A stretch of DNA of 13,210 bases from Pseudomonadota bacterium (GTDB taxonomy: Bacteria > Pseudomonadota > Alphaproteobacteria > Rhizobiales > Xanthobacteraceae), in contig JAEZFA010000088.1 in assembly GCA_023417665.1 (NCBI GenBank), positions 1-13,210 of the forward strand, given 5' to 3'. Each line of letters opens with the position of its first letter. Position 1 is the first letter of the stretch. The notes under the pieces are model-generated. The model saw only the letters and a list, made by a program, of their open reading frames with translations, was not told the origin of the DNA and ran no database searches. Both the position numbers and the translations under genes were made by a program. Below are positions 1 through 5,801 of the stretch, piece by piece.

Positions 1-2
1 GC

Positions 3-332
3 TACGGACAGGGCGGTTTTCGCTTTGCCGGCATGTCGCATCGCGGTTCGCTGCTGATCGTACCGAGCGGCATCTATGCCTGGACCGTTGCAGTACCATC
101 CGGCCTCGACCTGGAGGCGCTTGCGCGCGTGTTCGATGAAGCCGGCGACATTGATCTCTTGATGATCGGTAGCGGCCGCGATCCGATCGCGCTTCCTGCT
201 TCCATCAGCGATCGTTGCAAAGCCGAAAAAATTGCCGTGGACGTACAGCCAACGGGCGGCGCTGCCTCGACCTATAACGTATTGCTGGACGAGGGCCGCC
301 GGGTTGCGGCGGCACTGATTGCTGTAGGTTAG
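3..332 (+). CDS. Mth938-like domain protein (DUF498, NDUFAF3 family), 5' truncated
   Basis: The frame is open back to the window edge, and the codons before the ATG at 33 already read like family sequence (YGQGGFRFAG before MSHRGSLL), so the true start lies upstream; about 109 residues are visible. The stretch GMSHRGSLLIVPSGIYAW is the hallmark of Mth938-like (DUF498) proteins, small soluble alpha/beta proteins without known enzymatic activity. The eukaryotic member NDUFAF3 is an assembly factor for mitochondrial complex I. In alphaproteobacteria the family is often found downstream of secD/secF; those genes would lie left of the window and cannot be seen. The next gene starts 5 bases after the stop, so the two are almost surely co-transcribed. 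Family identity is firm from the motif; the bacterial role is inferred only. Confidence 0.88.
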   Translation, partial: YGQGGFRFAGMSHRGSLLIVPSGIYAWTVAVPSGLDLEALARVFDEAGDIDLLMIGSGRDPIALPASISDRCKAEKIAVDVQPTGGAASTYNVLLDEGRRVAAALIAVG

Positions 333-337
333 ACGGC

Positions 338-1168
338 ATGCAGGATGCCTACCGGCATTGCGAAAGCCTAGTGCGGGAACGCGACCGGGAGGCATTTCTC
401 GCAAGCCTGTTTGCGCCCGAACCACAGCGGCGAGGTCTTCACGCGCTCTACGCCTTCGCGCTGGAGATCGAACGCGTGCCTGACGCCGTGCGAGAGCCGT
501 TCGCAGGAGAAATCCGGCTGCAATGGTGGCGCGATGTTCTCGCCGGAATGCGCGACGACGAGGCGAAAGCGAATCCTGTCGCCGCAGCGCTGCTAGACAC
601 CATCGCTCGGACGGGAATAGATGCCGAACGGTTGCAGCAGGCGATTGACGCGCGGCAGTTCGATCTCGCGGCACAGCCGATGGAATCGCAACAGGAACTC
701 CTGCGCTATCTCGATGACACCAGCGGCGTGATCGTCGCGCTTGCCGCGCAACTGCTTGAGCCCGGTTGGAACACCGAGGAGGCCGCAAAGCTCGCGGGAC
801 GCGCCATAGGAATGTTGCGTTTGCTCCGGTCGCTCCCGAAGGACATCGCGAACGGGCGACTGTTCATCCCGCTCGATCTGCTCGCGGCGAACGGGGTTCA
901 TACCGAAAGCGTGATGGCTGGCGAAAACTCGGAAGGATTTCAGCGTACGCTCTCTGCGCTCGCGGAGAGCGCAGAACGGGATGCGGCGACGCTGCGGTCA
1001 TTGCGGGTGCCGACGGGTGCCTTGCCGGCATTTCTGCGTGTTGCGCTGGTGCCTGCTTCGGCGGCGCGGGTTCGCAAGACAACCGATCCATTTCGTATGC
1101 CCTTGGAACTTTCGTCGCTGCGCAGCCAGTTCGTGATTTGGCGCGCCGCGCGGACCGGGAGGCTTTGA
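338..1168 (+). CDS. Squalene/phytoene synthase-fold protein, NDUFAF6-like, probably not a prenyl synthase
   Basis: This 276-residue all-alpha protein matches the squalene/phytoene synthase family in length and pattern: a Y-A-F block (about residues 38-40), RLQWWRDVL (60-68) and a second conserved block ending in NGRLFIP (172-178). True synthases carry two aspartate-rich Mg2+/diphosphate-binding motifs. Here the first site reads FALEIERVPDAV (40-51) and the second LLRSLPKDIANGR (162-174), so the paired aspartates are missing at both. That is the state seen in NDUFAF6, the mitochondrial complex I assembly factor, and in its alphaproteobacterial relatives. It starts 5 bases after an NDUFAF3-family gene, which supports a paired assembly role over carotenoid or hopanoid synthesis. 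Automated pipelines may call it phytoene synthase or HpnC/HpnD, which I think is wrong here. Confidence 0.85.
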   Translation: MQDAYRHCESLVRERDREAFLASLFAPEPQRRGLHALYAFALEIERVPDAVREPFAGEIRLQWWRDVLAGMRDDEAKANPVAAALLDTIARTGIDAERLQQAIDARQFDLAAQPMESQQELLRYLDDTSGVIVALAAQLLEPGWNTEEAAKLAGRAIGMLRLLRSLPKDIANGRLFIPLDLLAANGVHTESVMAGENSEGFQRTLSALAESAERDAATLRSLRVPTGALPAFLRVALVPASAARVRKTTDPFRMPLELSSLRSQFVIWRAARTGRL

Positions 1169-1245
1169 TGTCGCAAGCAGACGGAATGGTTGCCTGGCCT
1201 GCTGTGGCATTCGACAATACCGCGAAGGAATCCGGAGTGGCGTAA
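1168..1245 (+). CDS. Candidate 25-residue small protein between two operon genes
   Basis: A short frame begins with an ATG whose A is the last base of the preceding TGA stop (TGATG at 1166-1170) and ends with TAA two bases before the ATG of the next gene. It has a strong Shine-Dalgarno, GGGAGG at 1157-1162, five bases before the ATG, better than that of either neighbour. The product begins MSQADGMVAW and ends in KESGVA; it has no signal peptide or membrane segment and I do not recognise it. It could be a real microprotein, a device coupling translation of the upstream gene to the downstream one, or chance. No homology can be claimed. Confidence 0.35.
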   Translation: MSQADGMVAWPAVAFDNTAKESGVA

Positions 1246-1247
1246 CC

Positions 1248-1856
1248 ATGCGGCTTGGACTGGCGACATTTCTCCTCGGTGGCGCTCTCGTCGTGTCTGG
1301 AAGTGCGATGGCTTCCGGTCCGGCCAGTCAGTATCTCGCCAAGTACGAAATACCGCGGCCAACGGCCGGGCAGGTGGTGGTCTGCCACGGCTTCGGTTGC
1401 AAATACCGCACGCTGGTCGGTCTCAATGCCGGCGACCTCGGCCGATTACGGACGATCCTCGGCAGGGGCCGGACTTCGGCAAAAGCCGAGATCAACGCGA
1501 TTGCCGAGGCGGTCGCCTGGTTCGAGCGCAGGATCGGCGGGCAAACCGGGACGAGCCGGAGGACGCCGCGGGCGGGGCCGGCACAGGCGGGCATCCGAAG
1601 CGAAGCCGACTGCATCGACGAGAGCGTGAATACGACCGCGCTTCTGGTTCTGCTGTCGGATCTTAAGCTGTTGAAATTCCACGAGGTCGTGGCGCCGGCG
1701 TCCCGCGGCTACCTGTTCGACATGAGATATCCCCACGCTACCGCGGTCGTTGCCAACCGTACGACCGGCGCCCGCTGGGCAATTGATCCCTGGACCAAAC
1801 GCAATGGCCAGCGGCCGGATACGCTGCCGCTCGAAGTGTGGTTGAAGGGAAGCTAA
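1248..1856 (+). CDS. Secreted protein of unknown function, possible transglutaminase/papain-like fold
   Basis: A 202-residue protein with a Sec signal peptide: basic MR start, hydrophobic LGLATFLLGGALVV core and likely cleavage near the A-M-A-S-G stretch (about residues 20-24). Expected in the periplasm or outside. I do not know a named family for it. The second half has features of the transglutaminase-like cysteine peptidase fold: an isolated Cys in EADCIDES (C122) at the head of a predicted helix, a His in YPHATAVV (H163) on a strand, and an Asp in RWAIDPW (D180), in the C-H-D order and spacing of that superfamily. A second cysteine pair, C46 and C51 (CHGFGC), could form a disulfide. The start at 1248 is preceded by GGAG about 10 bases away. 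It is probably co-transcribed with the genes upstream. The catalytic assignment is inference. Confidence 0.72.
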   Translation: MRLGLATFLLGGALVVSGSAMASGPASQYLAKYEIPRPTAGQVVVCHGFGCKYRTLVGLNAGDLGRLRTILGRGRTSAKAEINAIAEAVAWFERRIGGQTGTSRRTPRAGPAQAGIRSEADCIDESVNTTALLVLLSDLKLLKFHEVVAPASRGYLFDMRYPHATAVVANRTTGARWAIDPWTKRNGQRPDTLPLEVWLKGS

Positions 1857-1863
1857 AGAAAAA

Positions 1864-1891
1864 GGCCCCGGTGGGGAGGAACACCGGGGCC
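1864..1891 (-). terminator. Rho-independent terminator of the DUF1127 gene
   Basis: A perfect 10-bp stem, GGCCCCGGTG (1864-1873) against CACCGGGGCC (1882-1891), encloses an 8-base loop. On the minus strand the stem is followed by TTTTTCTTT (complement of 1855-1863), a classic U-tract, so it acts for the DUF1127 gene, whose stop is 37 bases before the hairpin. On the plus strand no T-run follows, but the hairpin lies 8 bases after the secreted-protein stop and may slow transcription from that side too. Confidence 0.85.
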
Positions 1892-1927
1892 GGGATTGCG
1901 ACGCTTCGAAAAATCGGGTCGCAGGTC

Positions 1928-2092
1928 TTAGCGGACGGTCGCAGCGGCGTGACGCGCGATGCCGGGAATTTCACTGCGGCTGATGTTGATGTCAGCCAGC
2001 GTGCGGTCGTCGAGCGAAACGAGTTCGTCGTACGTCCGGCGATAGGTGCGCCAGCGACGAAGCTGCTTCAGCACATAACCCCAGATCAGCAT
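1928..2092 (-). CDS. DUF1127 (YjiS-like) small protein
   Basis: A 54-residue protein, MLIWGYVLKQLRRWRTYRRT at the N-terminus, then YDELVSLDDRTLADINISRS, ending in EIPGIARHAAATVR. The basic, aromatic first half followed by the L-x-x-L-D-D-R-x-L-x-D-I-G/N-x-x-R core is the DUF1127 signature, and the length is typical. These tiny arginine-rich proteins are abundant in alphaproteobacteria. Studies in Agrobacterium and Rhodobacter have linked members to phosphate and carbon metabolism and to RNA handling; the function of this copy is unknown. It has a good ribosome site (AAGGAG about 7 bases before ATG) and a strong terminator at 1864-1891, so it is a single-gene unit divergent from the gene at 2339. 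Confidence 0.93.
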   Translation of the reverse strand: MLIWGYVLKQLRRWRTYRRTYDELVSLDDRTLADINISRSEIPGIARHAAATVR

Positions 2093-2179
2093 GGTCGGTC
2101 TCCTTCGGTCCGCGATCCCGTCGCGCCCTCGGCTGAAGCGGAATCGCCTAATATCTGCAGCCTAAATACGCCTCTATGG

Positions 2180-2221
2180 TGCAATGCGGTAGCGATAGGG
2201 CTTCATTGCTGCAATGCGATA
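2180..2221. promoter_or_regulatory. Possible operator: direct repeat and inverted repeat between divergent genes
   Basis: TGCAATGCGGTA (2180-2191) and TGCAATGCGATA (2210-2221) match at 11 of 12 positions and start exactly 30 bases apart, close to three helical turns. The second copy overlaps an inverted repeat, CATTGC-T-GCAATG (2204-2216). The block lies in the more AT-rich part of the 246-base gap between the DUF1127 start (2092) and the hydrolase start (2339). Same-face repeats plus a dyad are typical of a regulator-binding region. The protein bound and the gene controlled are unknown. Confidence 0.4.
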
Positions 2222-2338
2222 ACTGCATGCCGTGCTTACTGAATTATGAATTTTAGGAGGCAGGTAGGGTCCGGTGCTGGTTTCTGCCAGGGAAGCAGGA
2301 TAGGGAGGCCGGGCATCACATCATACAAAGCCCGCGGC

Positions 2339-3049
2339 ATGACAAATTTCCTATTTCCTCCCGAAACAATCGCAATCCCGATCGCGGGCACCGATCAGTT
2401 TTTTCCCGTCCATAGGATTTATTGCATCGGCCGAAACTACGCCGCACATGCACGGGAGATGGGCTCCGATCCGACGCGCGAACCCCCGTTCTTTTTTCAG
2501 AAGCCGGCTGACGCCGTGCAGGTTGTGATGCCGGGCGTGATTGCCGACCATCCGTACCCGTCGCTTACCAAGAACTATCACTATGAGGTTGAACTGGTGG
2601 CCGCTTTGAATAAGGGCGGGCGCAACATTCCGGCAGATCAGGCGCTTTCCTGTGTTTACGGCTATGCGGTCGGTCTCGATATGACCCGCCGCGATCTGCA
2701 GTCGGAAATGAAGGATCAGAAGAAGCCGTGGGACATCGGAAAGGGTTTCGACCACGGCGCGCCGATGGGCCCGATTCATCCGGCTGCAGCTACCGGTCAT
2801 TTCGAACGGGGTGAAATCTCGCTGTCTGTAAACGGCAACGTGAAACAGAAAGCCGACCTCTCCCAAATGATGTGGAGCGTGGCGGAACAGATCGCGCGGC
2901 TCTCGCAACTGTTTGCGCTCAAAGCGGGCGATCTCATCATGTCGGGAACACCCGAGAATGTCGGTCCCGTGGTCGTCGGCGACACGCTGGTAGCCAAAAT
3001 TGAAGGGCTGCCGGAACTGGCCCTGAAAATCGTGAAACCGGAAGTCTGA
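2339..3049 (+). CDS. Fumarylacetoacetate hydrolase family protein, fumarylpyruvate-hydrolase-like
   Basis: From the ATG at 2339 the product is 236 residues, beginning MTNFLFPPETIAIPI, the right size for the short cytosolic FAH-family enzymes. Visible family blocks are IYCIGRNYAAHAREMG, PPFFFQKPADAV, the metal-binding YHYEVEL (two Glu) and GYAVGLDMTRRDLQ (third acidic ligand), and near the C-terminus GDLIMSGTPENVGPV. These enzymes use Mg2+ or Mn2+ to cleave C-C bonds in acylpyruvates such as fumarylpyruvate at the end of aromatic ring-cleavage pathways; some act as decarboxylases. No other aromatic-degradation gene is near, so the substrate is not settled. An in-frame ATG at 2246 would add 31 residues unlike the family and is not preferred. 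No clear Shine-Dalgarno precedes 2339. Confidence 0.9.
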   Translation: MTNFLFPPETIAIPIAGTDQFFPVHRIYCIGRNYAAHAREMGSDPTREPPFFFQKPADAVQVVMPGVIADHPYPSLTKNYHYEVELVAALNKGGRNIPADQALSCVYGYAVGLDMTRRDLQSEMKDQKKPWDIGKGFDHGAPMGPIHPAAATGHFERGEISLSVNGNVKQKADLSQMMWSVAEQIARLSQLFALKAGDLIMSGTPENVGPVVVGDTLVAKIEGLPELALKIVKPEV

Positions 3050-3051
3050 AC

Positions 3052-3882
3052 CTAAAGGTTCGACACGAAGGCTTTTCCGTCTTTCAGTCCGAGTTCGTAA
3101 GCCTGACGAAAGCCATCGGCGTTCCGGATATCAAACTGCTTGATCGGGATCGGCTCGGAAGGCTGCACATAGGTGCGGCCGGCAATCGGCGGGATTTTTT
3201 TGTACTGCCGGGTCAGCAGCACAAGAGACTTCCCGCCTCGGCGCTCGACACCTTCCAGTGGTGTAACCGGGACATTGTCCACGAGCCCGCCGTCGAAGGC
3301 GGGCACCGATCCGATCGTAGTTACCGGCATAAAAGGCGGAACGCCGCCGCTTGCAACGATCAGATCGTGAAGTTCGGAAGCGCGCTTCAGATCGCGTAGT
3401 CTCACGAATTCCTGCCTGAAACCGAGTTTGCGTCCGAAACGCGGGTGCACGGGCTGGAAAAGCTTCTTTTCGAGCTGATAGGCGCCGATGCCGAGCGCGG
3501 CCCCCAGCATAGGCGGCATGCCGCGCGGCAGGCGCGCGATGCCAATCTGAATGTCGCTGAGCGCTTGTAGTTTGATCAGCGCCGCGTCGTCGAAGACGTT
3601 GCGTAGCAGGTCGATGTACATTGCCCCGACCGGATATAGCGGCTTGCCTGCGCGCCATCCTCGGATGTCCATATTGCGCAGATGCGGCCCGCATGCGGCA
3701 ACGACAAGCTCGCGAACCCTGGAGCCGAGACCGAGCAGGGAATAACTGAGCGCAAACGAACCCGCGCTCACGCCGGTGATCAGCGGCGCTTTCAGATCGA
3801 TCTTCTCGCTTGCGGCTTCGTAAAAGCCGCCTTGCCAGTAGCAGCGGTTTCCGCCGCCGGCGAATGCGATGGCGTCGTACAT
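3052..3882 (-). CDS. Patatin-like phospholipase/acyl hydrolase
   Basis: A 276-residue protein with the full patatin layout: an N-terminal oxyanion-hole glycine run AFAGGGNRCYWQGG (7-19), the nucleophile elbow GVSAG (37-41) with Ser39, the ASGGVPPFMPV block (177-187) and the catalytic aspartate in DGG (197-199). The Ser-Asp dyad is intact, so an active lipid acyl hydrolase is expected; no signal peptide is visible, so it is probably cytosolic or membrane-associated. It begins 39 bases downstream of a Crp/Fnr-type regulator on the same strand and is likely co-transcribed with it. Its stop lies 2 bases beyond the convergent hydrolase stop. The ribosome site is in a hairpin loop (see 3883-3900). 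The substrate is unknown. Confidence 0.92.
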   Translation of the reverse strand: MYDAIAFAGGGNRCYWQGGFYEAASEKIDLKAPLITGVSAGSFALSYSLLGLGSRVRELVVAACGPHLRNMDIRGWRAGKPLYPVGAMYIDLLRNVFDDAALIKLQALSDIQIGIARLPRGMPPMLGAALGIGAYQLEKKLFQPVHPRFGRKLGFRQEFVRLRDLKRASELHDLIVASGGVPPFMPVTTIGSVPAFDGGLVDNVPVTPLEGVERRGGKSLVLLTRQYKKIPPIAGRTYVQPSEPIPIKQFDIRNADGFRQAYELGLKDGKAFVSNL

Positions 3883-3900
3883 GCCGTTTCCTACAACGGC
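3883..3900 (-). promoter_or_regulatory. Ribosome binding site inside a start-proximal hairpin loop
   Basis: Directly before the patatin ATG, the minus strand reads GCCGTT-GTAGGA-AACGGC. The 6-bp perfect stem ends at the base before the ATG, and its 6-base loop carries AGGA, six bases from the start codon, which is ideal spacing. A mRNA hairpin here would leave the Shine-Dalgarno in the loop but hold the flanking bases, and could tune translation. It may also be chance. Confidence 0.4.
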
Positions 3901-3921
3901 AACGCCGTCGCGCGGAAGCCG

Positions 3922-4662
3922 TTACGTTGCGGAAGGCGGCGAGACCGACGTGCAGCGGGGAAAGTAGTGCTCCGCCTGATGCCGGAGCGCGTCGTAACAC
4001 TCGCAGGCGCATTCCTCGAGGGCGGGGCGGTCGAGAATTTCGATCTTCCCGCGTTTGTAGCGGACAAGCCCCTTGCTCTGCAGCCCGCGCGCAAGCTCGG
4101 TGACCGTCGTCCTGCGAACGCCCAGCATCTGCGCCAGGAATTCCTGGGTCAGTGCGACCATGTCGCTGTCGAGCCGGTCGCGCGTTTGCAGCAGCCAGCG
4201 GCATAGGCGCGGTCGTGCTTCATGCAGTGCGTTGCACGCGGTCGATTGCTGCGCCTGATGGAGCAACATTTCCTGATAGCGGATCAGGAAGTCCCGAAGA
4301 AATGGGCTCTGCCGCACCACGGTGTGCAGGTGCCGCGCGGGGATACGGGAGCCGTTCCCTGCGACCTGAACGATGGCCCTTGCGGTAGCCTTGCGCTCGC
4401 CGAGGCCTGCGATGGCGCCGACTGCGCCTTCGCGTCCTACGGTAGCGGTTTCAACGGATTTTTCGCCCTCCTGCAACACGACGACGATCGAGACCATGCC
4501 GCTATGAGGGAAATAGACATGTTCGATCGGCTCGCCTTGTTCAGCGAGCACGACGCCTTGCTTCAGCGGCATATCCTTCAGATAAGGTTGCAGCTGTGCG
4601 TATTCGTTCTCTGGCAACGAGGCGAGCAAATGGTTGCGCGCGTCAGCGGTGGTCTTGAGCAT
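3922..4662 (-). CDS. Crp/Fnr family transcriptional regulator
   Basis: A 246-residue protein with an N-terminal cyclic-nucleotide-binding-type beta barrel (about 20-120; VVLAEQGEPIEHVYFPHSGMV and ETATVGREGAVG) and a C-terminal winged helix-turn-helix (about 168-215; LTQEFLAQMLGVRRTTVTEL, then KGLVRYKRGKIEILDR). The phosphate-binding cassette lacks the Arg-Ser/Thr-Ala signature of true cAMP binders, and the N-terminal cysteines of FNR are absent, so the ligand is unknown. A cysteine-rich patch near the end (EECACECYD, 216-224) could be redox-sensitive. This subfamily is common in many copies in rhizobial genomes. GGAG lies about 7 bases before the ATG. It sits upstream of, and probably co-transcribed with, the patatin gene; it may regulate that gene or itself. 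Confidence 0.92.
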   Translation of the reverse strand: MLKTTADARNHLLASLPENEYAQLQPYLKDMPLKQGVVLAEQGEPIEHVYFPHSGMVSIVVVLQEGEKSVETATVGREGAVGAIAGLGERKATARAIVQVAGNGSRIPARHLHTVVRQSPFLRDFLIRYQEMLLHQAQQSTACNALHEARPRLCRWLLQTRDRLDSDMVALTQEFLAQMLGVRRTTVTELARGLQSKGLVRYKRGKIEILDRPALEECACECYDALRHQAEHYFPRCTSVSPPSAT

Positions 4663-4752
4663 CCTACTCCGGTTCCTGACTCAGTAATTTCTCGAGCCGT
4701 GACCTGAGTGATGACAACCGTCCCAGGAGCCCCTTTGTAAGCGGGCTTGGCC

Positions 4753-4771
4753 GCTCTCGAATCCCGAGAGC
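4753..4771. promoter_or_regulatory. Hairpin in the divergent crp-hydrolase gap
   Basis: GCTCTCG (4753-4759) and CGAGAGC (4765-4771) form a perfect 7-bp inverted repeat with a 5-base spacer. It sits about 90 bases upstream of the Crp/Fnr start and 165 upstream of the alpha/beta hydrolase start. No T-run follows, so a terminator is unlikely; a binding site or leader hairpin is possible. Function unknown. Confidence 0.3.
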
Positions 4772-4806
4772 AACTGGACATTACTGGGCATAGCAAATCC
4801 GTGTCG

Positions 4807-4820
4807 GTCCGCTAGCGGAC
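4807..4820. promoter_or_regulatory. 14-bp perfect palindrome, possible regulator site
   Basis: GTCCGCTAGCGGAC is a gapless self-complementary 14-mer between the divergent Crp/Fnr regulator and the alpha/beta hydrolase. A gapless palindrome makes a poor RNA hairpin but a good dimer-binding DNA site. It lies 118 bases before the hydrolase ATG. It does not resemble the TGTGA-N6-TCACA Crp consensus or the TTGAT-N4-ATCAA Fnr consensus, so autoregulation by the neighbour is not specifically supported. Confidence 0.35.
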
Positions 4821-4937
4821 AGAACAGCGGATGCTTAATGTTGGATCACGTTGGCCTTACGGCTTCGCTTTTATGGCGATCTACCTCTAGAACCGGACCC
4901 CCCTGTGTCGGGTTCCATACATGGGACGGGCTGCCTC

Positions 4938-5801
4938 ATGGTGCCTTATCTGCAATTCGAGCCAGCGAGTACCGCCAGCGTTACGGCCGCCGACGGTACC
5001 AGGCTATTCCTCCGTTGCTGGAAGCCACGCGCGGACGTTCAGCAGTCCGGGGCGGCGCTCCTGGTTCACGGACTGGGCGAGCACGGCGGGCGCTATGGGC
5101 ACGTCGCGCATTTGCTCAATGAACTGGGCCTGGAAGTCTGGGCACACGACCACCGCGGCTTCGGAAATTCGGGCGGCGAACGCGCCCGTATCAGCAGCCG
5201 CGACACGCTCATCGAGGACACCCGGTTGGTATTCGATCGGCTGGCTCAGCATAGCAGCACGACACCTGTTCTTCTCGGGCACAGCATGGGAGGGGCGATC
5301 GCGGCACGGGCGGTGACAGGCGGCTGGATTACGCCGCGCGCTCTCGTGCTCTCTTCGCCGGGCCTGAAAGCATATCTGAATGGCGCCGCGAGGATCGCGG
5401 TCAGCGGCCTCGCACGCATTGCGCCGAACCTTGTCGTTCCGCACGGTCTGCCGCTCGACAAGATTTCGCACGACGCGGAAGTTCTCACGCAGTCGAAGAA
5501 TGATCCGCTCAATCACGCGAAAATCTCGCCGAGGATCACGATGTTCATCGTCGAGGCCGGCGAAGCGGCCATTCGCGACGCCGGCAATCTGACTGTACCC
5601 ACGCTCATACAGGCGGCAGGCGATGACAAGCTGGTCGACCCCGATGGCGCGAGAGCATTCGCGGCAGCGGCCCCTCAAGGACTTTGCACGTTGAAAATCT
5701 ATGAGGGGCTTTGGCACGAAATCTATAATGAGCGCGAGCCGGACCGCTCGGCGGTGCTCGCGGACCTGAAGTTATGGATCCGGCAGGTGCTCTCGCGTTA
5801 G
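4938..5801 (+). CDS. Alpha/beta hydrolase, monoacylglycerol lipase/lysophospholipase-like
   Basis: From the ATG at 4938 the product is 287 residues, starting MVPYLQFEPAS, typical for the Hydrolase_4 (serine aminopeptidase S33-like) family. Visible are the oxyanion block LLVHGLGEHGGRYG (41-54), AHDHRGFGNSGGER (69-82), the nucleophile elbow GHSMGG (114-119) with Ser116, an acid in AGDDKLVDPDGA (Asp230) and His260 in EGLWHEIYNE. The triad is complete. The pattern is that of monoacylglycerol lipases, which release fatty acids from monoglycerides or lysolipids; no signal peptide is visible. The frame also stays open back to a TTG at 4851, but the extra residues do not look conserved. Its TAG overlaps the convergent DUF2189 stop (TTAG, 5798-5801). 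Confidence 0.9.
   Translation: MVPYLQFEPASTASVTAADGTRLFLRCWKPRADVQQSGAALLVHGLGEHGGRYGHVAHLLNELGLEVWAHDHRGFGNSGGERARISSRDTLIEDTRLVFDRLAQHSSTTPVLLGHSMGGAIAARAVTGGWITPRALVLSSPGLKAYLNGAARIAVSGLARIAPNLVVPHGLPLDKISHDAEVLTQSKNDPLNHAKISPRITMFIVEAGEAAIRDAGNLTVPTLIQAAGDDKLVDPDGARAFAAAAPQGLCTLKIYEGLWHEIYNEREPDRSAVLADLKLWIRQVLSR

Noticed and set aside
338..1168. Calling the second gene a carotenoid or hopanoid pathway phytoene/squalene synthase.
   Set aside because: Both aspartate-rich catalytic motifs are missing and no isoprenoid genes are nearby.
2246..2338. N-terminal extension of the FAH-family gene to the ATG at 2246, and a perfect AGGAGG at 2255-2260.
   Set aside because: The extra 31 residues do not resemble the family, and no in-frame start lies at a usable distance after the AGGAGG; the only nearby GTG (2274) opens just a few codons.
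3048..3061. GAACC-TAAA-GGTTC hairpin over the stops of the FAH and patatin genes as a terminator.
   Set aside because: Only five base pairs and no T-run; too weak to call.
4679..4709. ACTCAG (4679-4684) and CTGAGT (4704-4709) inverted repeat upstream of the Crp/Fnr gene.
   Set aside because: Six-base arms with a 19-base spacer are expected by chance in a gap of this size.
4851..4937. Upstream TTG start for the alpha/beta hydrolase.
   Set aside because: Adds residues outside the conserved domain; the ATG at 4938 gives the usual family N-terminus. It cannot be fully excluded.
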